Assembly: GCF_018403185.1 (NCBI RefSeq)
Contig: NZ_BOSE01000015.1
Location: forward strand, 1 to 64,000
Direction: 5' to 3'
DNA length: 64,000 nucleotides
Source: Paenibacillus montaniterrae
GTDB lineage: Bacteria > Bacillota > Bacilli > Paenibacillales > Paenibacillaceae
Shown: piece by piece, positions 32,111 through 42,111 of the stretch
Layout of the letters: each line of letters opens with the position of its first letter
Numbering within the stretch: position 1 is the stretch's first letter
The notes under the pieces: model-generated
Databases searched by the model: none
What the model saw: only the letters and a program-made list of their open reading frames with translations
What the model was told of the DNA's origin: nothing
Translations under genes and position numbers: made by a program

Positions 32111-32860
32111 AGGACCAAGAAGCTGGGATGCTAGTAGAAAATGAGGAACGCAGCGTAGGCAATAGCTACGTGAGCACCTAAAATGTTTCCACAGGAAACA
32201 TACTTCGGAAGCATAGACTCTCGCTAGCGTTCAAGATTCGCCGTCGAATAAGCTCCAACGCAATCGCATCGTCATCAAAGTCCAGCTTTTTGAACTACCT
32301 CTTTCAATAAAAGTTCAAAAATTCGGCTTTCAGGACCAAGAAGCTTGGACGCTAGTAGAAAACGAGGAGCGCAGCGTAGGCAATAAGCTACGTGAGCACC
32401 GCAGTTTTCGCTAGCGTTCAAGATTCGCCGCCGACTAAGCTACAAAGAAGTTACATCGTCATCAAAGTCGGATTTTTGAACTACCTCTTCCAATCGAGGT
32501 TTAAAAAGCTGGGCTTTCAGGACCAAGAAGATGGCACGATACTAGAAGGCGAGGAGCGCAGCGTAGGCAATAAGCTACGTGAGCACCGGAGCCTTCGGTA
32601 GCGTGACATATTCGCCGTCGATTAAGCTACAACGCAACTGCATCGTCATCAAGGTCCAGCTTTTAAACTACCTCTTTCAATAAAAGTTCAAAAATTCGGC
32701 TTTCAGGACCAAGAAGCTTGGACGCTAGTAGAAAATGAGGAGCGCAGCGTAGGCACTTGCTACGTGAGCACCGGAATTTTCGCTAGCGTTCAAGATTCGC
32801 CGTCGATTACGCTACAAAGAAGTTACATCGTCATCAAAGTCGGATTTTTGAACTACCTCT
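32111..32860. repeat. Family B: four tandem direct repeats of ~187-221 bp
   Basis: Units start with AGGACCAAGAAG at 32111, 32332, 32519 and 32705; the last is cut at 32860 by the end of the next gene. Each holds GAGGAGCGCAGCGTAGGCA, CTACGTGAGCACCG, CGCTAGCGTTCAAGATTCGC, and ACATCGTCATCAAAGTC. CGTAG...CTACG and CGCTAGCG are small palindromes. Unit 1 is 34 nt longer because of an insert around 32180-32215 with TGTTTCC-ACA-GGAAACA. No open frame is conserved, so they are not coding repeats. Function unknown; a structured RNA or terminator cluster is possible. Confidence 0.88.
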
Positions 32861-35265
32861 TATACGTATTGGGTTTTGTTGCTGCTGTACACATACTGCA
32901 CCACCCCAAACTCCCCAGCTGAAAGCTGCATACTGCGAGCATCAAATTGTGGTGCGAGCTCACGGCATCGCGCTTGAAACTGCTCAAAGCTGCCGAATTC
33001 ATCCACCGATCCTAACTTGCAAAGGTAGGCAGCAAGTCTGCCGTAGGCGCGATATTCGCAATGAAACAGCTTGTCATGATAAGGCTGCAGTGGCTCGCTG
33101 CACCAGATTGCAGCGTAGCCGCCATCCTTTTCGCCAAACAGCCAATGTCCGTCATGCAGCGATGAGTCTAGCTTCGCTTCAGGAAAAAACAGATGGGTAA
33201 ATGCAACCGGATGCTCTTCGCCGATTGCATAGATCGCGCCGAGCGTGCTGCCTTGCTGCTTGACGGCTGGCATGATGCCGTTGCCGTACCAGTAGCCTGG
33301 TCTCATGCCTACCTCATCAGCCAGCTCTCCTGGATGATTGGTGAACAGCACTGTATCGTTATCCAGCGCCGCATACCACATATGCTGCTGATAGCCGTAA
33401 ACACCCGGCTCAAAGCGTGTTGTGCCGTGAAACCGTTCATTGAAGGATTTGACGTATTCATTCGATTCGATATCCGCGTATTCCTCAAAGCTGATATTGT
33501 CCCAGTAGACAGGCGCTGCATCATAGCGCGGCGACTGCACCGAGGTAAGCAAATATCGCGGCTGCTTGTAGAGCTTAACCCAAGCATTTCCAGTCGGGTA
33601 TTCTATATCCAAAGGCTTGTCCATCAACTCGGCATACTGATAAGGAAGCTGATAGCGGCTGTTCATAAGAAAGGCAAGCCATTCGCTGTTTCCTGCAGGC
33701 GCATCGGGCTTTAGCAAATACATCAGCGACTGCGCTGCTTGTGTAAACGGCAGGATGACAGAGCGGTAAATGCGAGCCTGCGGCGTCACGATCGAGCCGC
33801 GGAAGGCATGGCTTGCAAAGCTCTTTATAATAACATCAATAAGTGCTGCGGCTCTTTCCGCTTCGTCCTGCTCCATATAATCCACAGCATTCAGCAGCGC
33901 GCCCATCGTGACACACATATAATCGGTGCTTTGGAACTCCTCGAAGCCCCAGCACTCGACATCTGTCAGCCAGTCGCGGATGCGTCCAAGTGCAACCGCC
34001 TTGACCTCGCTGCCAGATCTGCCTGAACGCACAAAGTGCCGATCGGGATAACGGCTGCCCGCCATATATGCGCAAATATAGAACATAAGCGCATGATTTT
34101 CACTCCAGAAGCACATTCCGTCCGAGCCGTTCTCGGTCATCCAGTAGCGATAGTTTAAGATGGCCTGTTCCGCTCGCTGCTCCAGCTCAGCTGGCAGCTT
34201 GTGTATATCCATCAGCCTGAGCAAGCCTGCCAGATGAAAGTCCGAGCAGTCCTCTCTGCGCTCAATTTGCTCAATAGCGCGGCTAATATGAAGATGATCG
34301 TTCGCACCAGCCTTGCCTAAATTCCAGCGCGCCAATACATAGAACAGCCCGAAGCGCAGCGGCTCAAATGAGCCTGTCGCTCCAATTGCCGCCAGCTCCT
34401 CAAATACGGCAGCTTTGGCCTCGGATGTGTCAGCAACAGAGCGATAGACAGGGACGCGATTGTGCAGCAGCTCAATTTGCCGACTCAGCCTTTTGCCATC
34501 TACTATTCCATAGATCAACGCTTCTGCTTCCGATTGTTCCACTGCCACACGGCGCAAGCCCGTAATATCCTTTGCCGCTGCAGGATCAATCCCCTCGCCA
34601 TAAGCAATATAAACAGCGCAAGGCGGATCAGGAGGCAGCAGCAGCTCATTGCCAGTCAGTGTAATCTCGGACAGCCATTGATCGAGCTTAAGATACGGCT
34701 CTGCTGCTGCAGCGTCTGGAAGTCCGGCTGTTATACGGTCGAGATGCTCCAGCAGCTGAATGCCGAATATATTACGGGTATCACGAACAGCCAGATTTTG
34801 CAGCATAATGACCAGCGTGTTGCTGCCTTTGCGCAGCGGCAGCTCGATCTCCTGCTTCATAATCGGCTTGTATACAGGATTTGCTGCACTGCTTACCTTG
34901 CTGCCGTTCAACCAAATATCTATTGCCGTATAGGTCCATACATTGGCTCGCACCGTTAAGTCTTCCGCTACAGTAAGCGCGGCTGCCGCTAGCAGCTCTA
35001 CCTTTTGCAGCGTATAGGAAAACAGATTGAAATTAACGAAGCCGCTGCATGGATATAGATATTGCCACGGCTGTCCTAACGGACTTTCAGCACCGATCGC
35101 AATCTCCTCTGCCAGTACTGGAGCCAGCTCTACCTTGTCGGCTATTATCGAGCGCAAATACTGCTCGTAACGAATTTGATTTTTGTCAGTCTGTTCATGC
35201 TCGAAAGGGCTCAGCCGCGGCCCCGAATAAAGATAGTGCGTTAGAAAACCGCTCCGTGCATCCAT
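32860..35265 (-). CDS. Large protein of sugar locus 1, possible six-hairpin glycosidase
   Basis: 801 residues from ATG 35265 (GGAGGGAGAAAC upstream), no signal peptide. The N-terminal ~190 residues are beta-rich with a carbohydrate-module look (ANVWTYTAIDIWLNGSKV, NTLVIMLQNLAVRDTR), as in enzymes built on jelly-roll domains. The middle (~330-600) is helical with WSENHALMFYICAYMAGSRYPD (core WSENHALMFYICAYMAG) and EFQSTDYMCVTMGALLN, which suits an (alpha/alpha)6 barrel. I do not recognise the family with certainty. As last gene of an ABC-YesMN sugar operon it is probably the cytosolic hydrolase or lyase for the imported oligosaccharide. Confidence 0.68.
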   Translation of the reverse strand: MDARSGFLTHYLYSGPRLSPFEHEQTDKNQIRYEQYLRSIIADKVELAPVLAEEIAIGAESPLGQPWQYLYPCSGFVNFNLFSYTLQKVELLAAAALTVAEDLTVRANVWTYTAIDIWLNGSKVSSAANPVYKPIMKQEIELPLRKGSNTLVIMLQNLAVRDTRNIFGIQLLEHLDRITAGLPDAAAAEPYLKLDQWLSEITLTGNELLLPPDPPCAVYIAYGEGIDPAAAKDITGLRRVAVEQSEAEALIYGIVDGKRLSRQIELLHNRVPVYRSVADTSEAKAAVFEELAAIGATGSFEPLRFGLFYVLARWNLGKAGANDHLHISRAIEQIERREDCSDFHLAGLLRLMDIHKLPAELEQRAEQAILNYRYWMTENGSDGMCFWSENHALMFYICAYMAGSRYPDRHFVRSGRSGSEVKAVALGRIRDWLTDVECWGFEEFQSTDYMCVTMGALLNAVDYMEQDEAERAAALIDVIIKSFASHAFRGSIVTPQARIYRSVILPFTQAAQSLMYLLKPDAPAGNSEWLAFLMNSRYQLPYQYAELMDKPLDIEYPTGNAWVKLYKQPRYLLTSVQSPRYDAAPVYWDNISFEEYADIESNEYVKSFNERFHGTTRFEPGVYGYQQHMWYAALDNDTVLFTNHPGELADEVGMRPGYWYGNGIMPAVKQQGSTLGAIYAIGEEHPVAFTHLFFPEAKLDSSLHDGHWLFGEKDGGYAAIWCSEPLQPYHDKLFHCEYRAYGRLAAYLCKLGSVDEFGSFEQFQARCRELAPQFDARSMQLSAGEFGVVQYVYSSNKTQYV

Positions 35266-35337
35266 GTTTCTCCCTCCAACTCTATCCAACGTTCACGCTC
35301 TAACGTTCTGAACATCCCCTCCGCTTGAGTGCACCGC

Positions 35338-36753
35338 TTACTGGCCCAGCGTGCCCTGCAAACTTTTGGAGTTGAAGCTCGGGTCAGCCTGAATCGATGT
35401 CAGCCCTTCTGCACGAGCTGCTGCCAGCGCCTTGGCGTATCGACTGTTCAAATCCTCAATGATCGTATCCAAATCCTGATTTCCTGTCAGAATATATTCT
35501 GTAAATGTATCGCTGGCATTTTTCCCCTCAAGCTTCGTTTCCGTTACGGAAAGCGGAGTAGCCGGGAAAATCCCGTCATATTGGGTCGGCATGAAGCCTT
35601 CTATGCCTGCAAGCTCCGGCTGTCCGGCTGCTTCGTTAACATATGGCAGAACTGACAAGCCAAGACCTAGCTCTTGATATTCCGTACGCAGCTCAGTTGT
35701 ATATAAATATTCGAGGAACTTCACGGCTGCCTGCTGCTTGTCCTCATCGGATTGAGCGCTGATTCCAATATAACCGCCCGCATTAACCCAGGTTACCCCG
35801 TTTTTTACGCCATCCTTAGTTGGCACAATGGCAGATGCCCAGCGAATATCAGTTGGAAACTGGGACGCATACACAGCCGGCTCGCTGGAATGGTTGACAT
35901 ACATTCCGATTTTGCCCTGTGCAAACTGTGCGCGCAGCGGATCTATGTCAAGCGACTCCGTGCCTGGTATCATGCTGCCGTCCTCTTTCATTTGACGCAT
36001 CGCCTGTGCAATATCCTTGTACATGCCGAAATCAAATTCGCCGGTTTGATAGTTGTAGCCTTCATGGCTGTTCTCAGAGCTGAGCGAGCCTGATGCAAAT
36101 GCGGGACGCGTAAAGCCCGAGCTGTTTTTAAAATTGCTGGCGAAGCCATAAATGCCTTCTGATTTGCCCTGCTCGGTAATTTTCTTGGCGATTTCCACCA
36201 TCTCATCCAGCGTTGCCGGCGGCTCAGTATAGCCTGCCTTCTCCAGCAAATCTACGTTATATAGCAAGCGCCAGAATTGGCCTGAATTGGGAAGCGTATA
36301 GACATGGCCTTCCTTGGTGTAAATATCCTCTACCAGCAGCCCGTCGAATTTGGCTAGAAACTCTTCGCTTAGCAGTGTATCAAGCTGAGCATAATAGCCT
36401 TTGCTGACGTAGGTTTGAAAGTCGCCGCTGCGGAAAATGTCAGGCGCCTGATTGCTGGCAAAGGCTACCTCAATCGCCTGATTGTAATTATCCGCCATTA
36501 CCTTCATTTCCACTTCAATGTTGTCGGTATTGGTAGCATTATATTTATCTACCTGCTCCTGCATATAATCCATATCGTGACGGTCAATCGTCCAATAAGC
36601 AATTTTCGTTTTTGCTGTACCGTCAGTTCCTTGTGAGCCTTCTTCTGATGTTGAATTGGAGCCGTTGTTGGTTGAACATGCACCAAGCAGCAGCATCACT
36701 GCTATCAAGCTGTACAATAATGATGAACGTTTCTTGAATCCGTTGTTTTTCAT
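35338..36753 (-). CDS. Extracellular sugar-binding lipoprotein (ABC)
   Basis: 471 residues. Signal peptide with lipobox LLLGAC (Cys about 26), then a Ser/Thr-rich linker. The fold of family 1 solute-binding proteins is seen in VEMKVMADNYNQAIEVAFASNQAPDIFRSG, PNSGQFWRLLYNVDLLEKAGYTEPPATLDEM (core YNVDLLEKAGYTEPPATLDE) and KIGMYVNHSSEPAV. Partner of the two permeases at 40319 and 41170, though separated by the kinase-regulator pair. No ATPase gene is present; an MsmX-type shared ATPase is expected. Ribosome site GGGGAGG. Confidence 0.92.
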   Translation of the reverse strand: MKNNGFKKRSSLLYSLIAVMLLLGACSTNNGSNSTSEEGSQGTDGTAKTKIAYWTIDRHDMDYMQEQVDKYNATNTDNIEVEMKVMADNYNQAIEVAFASNQAPDIFRSGDFQTYVSKGYYAQLDTLLSEEFLAKFDGLLVEDIYTKEGHVYTLPNSGQFWRLLYNVDLLEKAGYTEPPATLDEMVEIAKKITEQGKSEGIYGFASNFKNSSGFTRPAFASGSLSSENSHEGYNYQTGEFDFGMYKDIAQAMRQMKEDGSMIPGTESLDIDPLRAQFAQGKIGMYVNHSSEPAVYASQFPTDIRWASAIVPTKDGVKNGVTWVNAGGYIGISAQSDEDKQQAAVKFLEYLYTTELRTEYQELGLGLSVLPYVNEAAGQPELAGIEGFMPTQYDGIFPATPLSVTETKLEGKNASDTFTEYILTGNQDLDTIIEDLNSRYAKALAAARAEGLTSIQADPSFNSKSLQGTLGQ

Positions 36754-36889
36754 CGATCCGACCTCCCCTTTTTATTACAAGCGGCATTCTGCGGCTGTGC
36801 AAGCCGTCCAATCCCTCTTGCTGCTCTCATTGTAGCATCGCTCCCTATGTTGCTAAGAAGGACAAACACACGATTCTAGGAGGTGAAAA

Positions 36890-38521
36890 TCACTCTGATT
36901 GCTCGGAGGCCAAGCTTTCGTATTTGCTGCGAAACTCCGTTGGTGTAAGCCCGGTATGCTTTTTGAACAGCTCTGTAAAATACGGCCGGTCGCGATAGCC
37001 CAGCTCAAATGTAATATCCTGCACCTGCATCCCCTCAAGCAGCAGCTCCTTCGCTTTCTCCATACGCGCCGATGTCACATACTGCATAAAGGTCATCCCT
37101 GTTTCCTTCTTGAACAGATTGGAGAAATAGCTTGGGCTCAAATGAACAGCATTGGCGCATTCCTGTACCGTCAAGTCCTGACCGAGCTGCTCTTGTATAT
37201 AGTTGAGAGCTTGATGGATCAAGCGGCCGACATTGTTTTTTTGTCTGCTCTGCATCCAGTCGCATCCCGTCCGTCCAAGCTCCTTCACATCGCGAATCAG
37301 CTCTGCGGTGGACATATATTTCCCTTTCTTAATCATGCCCAGCTGCTCATCCAGCCATATGCGCTGCTTCTCATCCGCCTTCTCGGCCACGACACGGTAA
37401 ATTGAAAAAGCAAGACCGTAAAACAAATTCGTCATCACATCCGGGTCTGGCGGAGCAGGATAGCGCAAGCACTCCTCGCAAATGCCGTCCAGCAGCCTTT
37501 CGACGCCTTCATGATTGCCCGAGCGCAAGCAGTACAGCAGCTCCGTTTCCTTCTCGGCCGAATAATGCGGCACCGCATGGCCCTGCCGTTCAATATCGCT
37601 GTACGAAATGAGACAGCCGCTGCCGAAATAAAACTGGTAGCTGAGCGCCGTCTTGGCCTGATTGTAGGACAACGGAATCTCTCCAATCTCTTCGACTCTG
37701 CTGCCGACGCCGATTGAAATATCCCGCTTGGCATACTGCTTGACATTGCGCTGACAAGCCTCCGCCAGCTCAAGCGTCTCGCCATCGCCTGAAGGATTCA
37801 TCAGCACAACAAATTGTCCCAAATGCTCGCGGAACACAATCGCCTTCGTTTGCTTGCCCAGCGTTTCCTCCAAAATATTTTGCACGGCATAGCGGGTCAG
37901 CTCCACATCGCGCACTGAAAGCGGCGCTTGCTCGTCCATTAAACCGTCGATTTGCGCAATCATCGCGATAAAGCCGGTACGCTCCAAATCTATGCCGAGA
38001 AACTCCCATTTCTCGCTGGCATGCTTCGGCAGCTCGTCATGGCGAATAAGCAGCTGGAAATATTCCTGGCGCAAATACGGCAAGCTCTCCCTCACCTTGC
38101 GCTCCAGCGCCATCCGATCAAGCCGCTCCAGCCTTTCCGACTCGATCTGTTTTTTGGCGCGCAGCACGACCTCTAAAATTTGCTGTGTCGTAAACGGCTT
38201 GACCAAGTAATCGAAGGCACTGAGCCGAACCGATTCCTGCGCGCATGTAAAGTCAGAATAGCCGCTGAAAAAAATAACCTTCGTCTGCCCTTCATCTACA
38301 CTTCTAAGATTGCGGATCATATCAATGCCGCCAAGCATGGGCATGCGTATGTCTGTCAGCACGATATGAGGACGCTTCTCGTTCAACAGCCGCAAGCCAT
38401 CCTGTCCATTTCCAGCCGTTCCTACAATGTCGATGCCATGCTCTGACCAGGGAATAATTTTTAATAGACCATCAACTACAGCCTTTACATCATCTATAAT
38501 GCACATCGTAACTTTGCTCAT
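36890..38521 (-). CDS. YesN-like response regulator with AraC HTH
   Basis: 543 residues. Receiver domain 1-125 (CIIDDVKAVVDGL, phosphorylation Asp in HIVLTDIRMPMLGG, Lys in YLVKPFT), a ~270-residue helical middle region, and a C-terminal AraC-type double HTH (about 435-535; AVHLSPSYFSNLFKKETGMTFMQYV and FELGYRDRPYFTELFKKHTGLTPTEFR, core GYRDRPYFTELFKKHTG). The start overlaps the kinase stop (ATGA). Predicted to activate this sugar operon. Confidence 0.94.
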   Translation of the reverse strand: MSKVTMCIIDDVKAVVDGLLKIIPWSEHGIDIVGTAGNGQDGLRLLNEKRPHIVLTDIRMPMLGGIDMIRNLRSVDEGQTKVIFFSGYSDFTCAQESVRLSAFDYLVKPFTTQQILEVVLRAKKQIESERLERLDRMALERKVRESLPYLRQEYFQLLIRHDELPKHASEKWEFLGIDLERTGFIAMIAQIDGLMDEQAPLSVRDVELTRYAVQNILEETLGKQTKAIVFREHLGQFVVLMNPSGDGETLELAEACQRNVKQYAKRDISIGVGSRVEEIGEIPLSYNQAKTALSYQFYFGSGCLISYSDIERQGHAVPHYSAEKETELLYCLRSGNHEGVERLLDGICEECLRYPAPPDPDVMTNLFYGLAFSIYRVVAEKADEKQRIWLDEQLGMIKKGKYMSTAELIRDVKELGRTGCDWMQSRQKNNVGRLIHQALNYIQEQLGQDLTVQECANAVHLSPSYFSNLFKKETGMTFMQYVTSARMEKAKELLLEGMQVQDITFELGYRDRPYFTELFKKHTGLTPTEFRSKYESLASEQSE

Positions 38522-40290
38522 TGGCTAATCGCCTCCTTCGCCACAATCGGAATGATTAACTTGACCACGGTATGAACATTCGCTTCGCTTTCCAGCTTGA
38601 TTGCAGCCGAATGCCCGTAATATAGAGATAATCTGGAGCGTACGTTGGAAAGCGCATAGCTCGTCTGCTCAGAGGCAGGTTTATTCAGCATTCTCTCTAC
38701 ACGAGCCGCATCCATGCCAGTGCCATTGTCAGCAACAGACAGCGCCAGCATGCCTTCCTGCTCGTACGCCGCAATTGTAATTTTCCCTTTATACGGCAGC
38801 TCCTGAAAGCCGTGCAAAATGCAATTTTCAGCAAGTGGCTGCAGCAAAATCTTCAGAACAGGAGCATCAAGCAGCTTCTCCTCGACAGGTGCTAGCTCAT
38901 AATCGAACAAATCGGGATAACACATCGCCTGCAGCAGCAAATACTGCTCGACATGCTTCAGCTCTTGACGCAGCGTCGTAATTTCCTGGCCATTATTGAG
39001 CCCGAGTCGGAATAGTAGCGACAGCGACACAATCATTTCACTTACCGCCTGCTGCTCGGCCATTTCGCTTTTCCAGTAAATCGTATTTAACGTGTTATAG
39101 AGAAAATGAGGATCGATTTGCGCCTGCAGCGCTTTTATTTCTGACTTTCGCTTCTCCTGCTCGGAAGCCTTCACTTCCAGTATCAGCTCGCCGATTTGAT
39201 CCATCATTCGGTTGAATTTATGTCCCACCTGGCTAATCTCATCTTCAAAAACGCTTTCAAATCGAACGTCAAGCTTGTTGCGCTCAACCTTCAGCATCAA
39301 ATTGCGCAGCTTGAACAGCGGCTTGAGCAGCAGCTCTGACAGCATGCTGGACATAATGAGCGCCAGTATGACACAGCCGCCCATAATCGAAAGAATCGCC
39401 AGGCGCAGCCGGTGAACTGGCTCCAGCAGCTCTGCTTTGGATTGATAGCCGATCAGCACCCAATCGGGGTTCATGTCCAGCGTAGCGTAGTTGACCAAAT
39501 AGCTGCTGCCGCTTTCTGATGCATAATTATAATGGCCGCGCTTGTCCAGGCCGATGCCCTCGTACATTTTGCGCTCGCTGTGCTGCAGCCCTTCTCTCGA
39601 TGCGAACACCTTTTGGCCGCTGCGGTCAATGACGAGCTGATTTAAGCTGGCGCCTTGCATATGCGCGCCAATCAGCTCCTGCAAATAATCCTCGCGAATA
39701 TTAACGATGACATAGGTGTTTTGCAGCTGCTTGTCAAAGAGCGGCTTAATAATTAAGGAGACGACGTAGTTCCCTCTGCTGAACAGCTCATCCGTATGGC
39801 CTGTTATCCATAGCTTATTCCATCTGTCCTGCGCGACGGAGATTTTGTCCTGCAGCAGCGTATCCTCGAAAGCGACTGACGGACTTCGCCGGTTTTCCGT
39901 TGAGTAAAAATCGCCGATTGGCGTATGCACAAGCACCGAGTCGATCGATTGCTCAGCCAGCATCAGCTGGGCAAACGGTGTTTGCAGCTGAGACAGCCGA
40001 TTGTAGTACTGATTGCTGTTGTTCGCCTGCACATCACGCATCGTCTGCTGAAACGACTCGCCCATCATAAAGGTCGACACCAGCACAACAATGTTTCGTA
40101 AACGCTCGTCCAGCACCTGCGCCGTTTTATTAAGCGTATCCTGACTCGTTTTCGTTGCTTGCATTTCCATTTCACGAGAAAAAAACACGGAAACATATGT
40201 TCCCGTGGTAGCTATACAGACAACCGTCAATAATACGAATGAAACCCACAATCTTCTTTTGAGTGACATCTTTCTGAATATTCGTTTCAT
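38518..40290 (-). CDS. YesM-like sensor histidine kinase
   Basis: About 590 residues. Membrane helices at about 15-35 and 295-317 enclose a large extracellular Cache-like sensor. HAMP follows, then a His_kinase domain of the LytS/YesM type: ALQAQIDPHFLYNTLNTIYW with the phosphorylated His in PHFLYN, and a degenerate ATPase (LLQPLAENCILHGFQ, DNGTGMD, YALSNVRSRLSLYY). I prefer ATG 40290 (GAGG eight nt upstream) over 40296. Coupled to the YesN gene by a four-nt overlap. Confidence 0.93.
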   Translation of the reverse strand: MKRIFRKMSLKRRLWVSFVLLTVVCIATTGTYVSVFFSREMEMQATKTSQDTLNKTAQVLDERLRNIVVLVSTFMMGESFQQTMRDVQANNSNQYYNRLSQLQTPFAQLMLAEQSIDSVLVHTPIGDFYSTENRRSPSVAFEDTLLQDKISVAQDRWNKLWITGHTDELFSRGNYVVSLIIKPLFDKQLQNTYVIVNIREDYLQELIGAHMQGASLNQLVIDRSGQKVFASREGLQHSERKMYEGIGLDKRGHYNYASESGSSYLVNYATLDMNPDWVLIGYQSKAELLEPVHRLRLAILSIMGGCVILALIMSSMLSELLLKPLFKLRNLMLKVERNKLDVRFESVFEDEISQVGHKFNRMMDQIGELILEVKASEQEKRKSEIKALQAQIDPHFLYNTLNTIYWKSEMAEQQAVSEMIVSLSLLFRLGLNNGQEITTLRQELKHVEQYLLLQAMCYPDLFDYELAPVEEKLLDAPVLKILLQPLAENCILHGFQELPYKGKITIAAYEQEGMLALSVADNGTGMDAARVERMLNKPASEQTSYALSNVRSRLSLYYGHSAAIKLESEANVHTVVKLIIPIVAKEAISQ

Positions 40291-40318
40291 GCGCATCGCC
40301 TCAATTTATATGGGATGT

Positions 40319-41155
40319 TTAGCCCTTGACTGACCCTGCTGTAACCTGCATAAAGGAGCGGTTGGCAAAAATATAAACGAGAAGCAGCGGCAGGATGGAG
40401 ATGCAGGCACCAGCCAGCATCAATTGATTTTCCACTGCCGCACCTGCACCATAGCGGAGGCTGGCCAGGCCGACAGGCAGTGTTTGCAAATCAGGCCGTG
40501 TTAAGGAAAAGACCAGCGGCAAAATATATTCATTCCAGGCTCCGCGGAATGTAAACAGCGCCACAACCGCCAATGCTGGTCGCAGCAAAGGCAAAATAAT
40601 TCTCCAAAATATCGAATAAAAGTTGCAGCCATCGATAAGCGCAGCTTCGTCCAGCTCTCGCGGAATGCCGCGAAAGAAGCCGACAACCATAAAAAATGCA
40701 GTAGCATGGGCGCTAATTAAAATGATTATGACACCCCATAGTGATTTCTGCAAACCAATCGATACCATCAAATCAAACTGCGGACGCAGCACAACCGCAC
40801 CGATTGAAATAAATAGTGTAAAGGACTGCAGTAGAATAAACAATTTTTTTCCTTTAAAGGCTACCCGATCGACAGCGTAGGCAGCCATTGAAGCGACCAG
40901 CAACGTCCCTACAGTTACGAATACTGCTACAAACATGCTGTTAAAGGTAAATGCAGAGAAATCAGCCTGGTTCCATGCCTGCACGTAGTTTTTAAACTGC
41001 CATTCCGCAGGAAACAGCGTTGCGCCTGTTGTTAGCTCCAAATTAGTTTTAAAGGAGCCAAGCAGAGCTACAACAATCGGAAACAGCAGCAGCACGGACA
41101 TGGACAGCAGCAGCAGCCATACTGGGGTGCGCACTAAAATTTTTCGTATCGTCAT
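40319..41155 (-). CDS. Carbohydrate ABC permease, MalG/LacG type
   Basis: 278 residues with six membrane helices. The coupling loop is FRGIPRELDEAALIDGCNFYSIFWRIILPLLRPA (core LDEAALIDGCNFYSIFWRII), and the typical start RTPVWLLLLSMSVLLLFPI and end SFMQVTAGSVKG are present. Second permease of sugar locus 1, 15 nt after the first. Confidence 0.92.
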   Translation of the reverse strand: MTIRKILVRTPVWLLLLSMSVLLLFPIVVALLGSFKTNLELTTGATLFPAEWQFKNYVQAWNQADFSAFTFNSMFVAVFVTVGTLLVASMAAYAVDRVAFKGKKLFILLQSFTLFISIGAVVLRPQFDLMVSIGLQKSLWGVIIILISAHATAFFMVVGFFRGIPRELDEAALIDGCNFYSIFWRIILPLLRPALAVVALFTFRGAWNEYILPLVFSLTRPDLQTLPVGLASLRYGAGAAVENQLMLAGACISILPLLLVYIFANRSFMQVTAGSVKG

Positions 41156-41169
41156 TCTGATAGCCTCCT

Positions 41170-42060
41170 TTAGTAAATGCTGTTAAGCTTTTTCGATACC
41201 CAGAAGTAAATCCATGTCACCAGACCAACAATGACCGCTGTCGTAAACCCGACCGCGCTGCCGTAGCCGATGTTTTGTACGGAGGTGCCTGTCGTAGTTA
41301 GCGGGAAGAACAGCTTGTACAAATACAAATACATGACCTCGGTTTTGCCGAATGGACCTCCTTCCGTCAGCACCATAATGCTTTCATAGCCTTTAAGCGA
41401 TACGGTAATCGCCAGCATAATGATCATTTGCAGAACTGGCCCAAGCATCGGAATCGTAATATACCATAGGCGCTGCACAGGATTAACGCCGTCAAGCGAT
41501 GCCGCTTCATAAATGTCGTCTGGAATGCTCTGCAGACCGGCGAGAAACAACAGCATATAGTTGCCGATCGCTCCCCAAGCGGCGATGATAATCGTAGTCA
41601 GCATGGCAAATGAGGCCCCCAGCCAATCAATTGGCGCTGACACGATATTAAGCTTCATTAAATATTGGTTGAGGATGCCATTGTATGAATTGAACACGAT
41701 ATAGAACACAATCGCCATGACCGAGGCACTGAAAATGGTCGGCATAAAAAATATTGCCCGAAATAAATGGCGACCGCGCAGCTTTTGGTTTAAGATGACT
41801 GCCAATATGAGCGAAAGCGGCAGCGTAATGACCAGTTTACCGCCAGCGTATATAAAGGTATTCCATACCGAGTGCCAAAACTCTGTATCTCTCGCAACTC
41901 TCGCAAAATTATCAAGCCCGATAAAGCGCGGTGTGCCAAAGCCCTGATAATCGAAAAACATATAGCGAAGCGCCCAAATAATTGGATATATGCCGAACAC
42001 TAGCGTCAGAAACAGACTGGGAAAACTGAATAAATAAGCTCCGATTCGATTGTTACGCAT
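41170..42060 (-). CDS. Sugar ABC permease, MalF/UgpA type
   Basis: 296 residues, six membrane helices. The coupling loop is IPDDIYEAASLDGVNPVQRLWYITIPML (core IYEAASLDGVNPVQRLWYIT). First gene of sugar locus 1, so the promoter should lie at 42061-42110. The operon order permease-permease-YesM-YesN-binding protein-hydrolase is unusual in that the binding protein comes after the regulators. Confidence 0.92.
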   Translation of the reverse strand: MRNNRIGAYLFSFPSLFLTLVFGIYPIIWALRYMFFDYQGFGTPRFIGLDNFARVARDTEFWHSVWNTFIYAGGKLVITLPLSLILAVILNQKLRGRHLFRAIFFMPTIFSASVMAIVFYIVFNSYNGILNQYLMKLNIVSAPIDWLGASFAMLTTIIIAAWGAIGNYMLLFLAGLQSIPDDIYEAASLDGVNPVQRLWYITIPMLGPVLQMIIMLAITVSLKGYESIMVLTEGGPFGKTEVMYLYLYKLFFPLTTTGTSVQNIGYGSAVGFTTAVIVGLVTWIYFWVSKKLNSIY

Positions 42061-42111
42061 ACCTTCATCACCCCTTCGTAATCATAGCTTAATTGTACAA
42101 GCCAGCCGGCT

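Noticed and set aside
31671..32860. Second CRISPR-like array in the repeat block
   Set aside because: Units are long and adjacent, without short repeats and unique spacers of fixed length.
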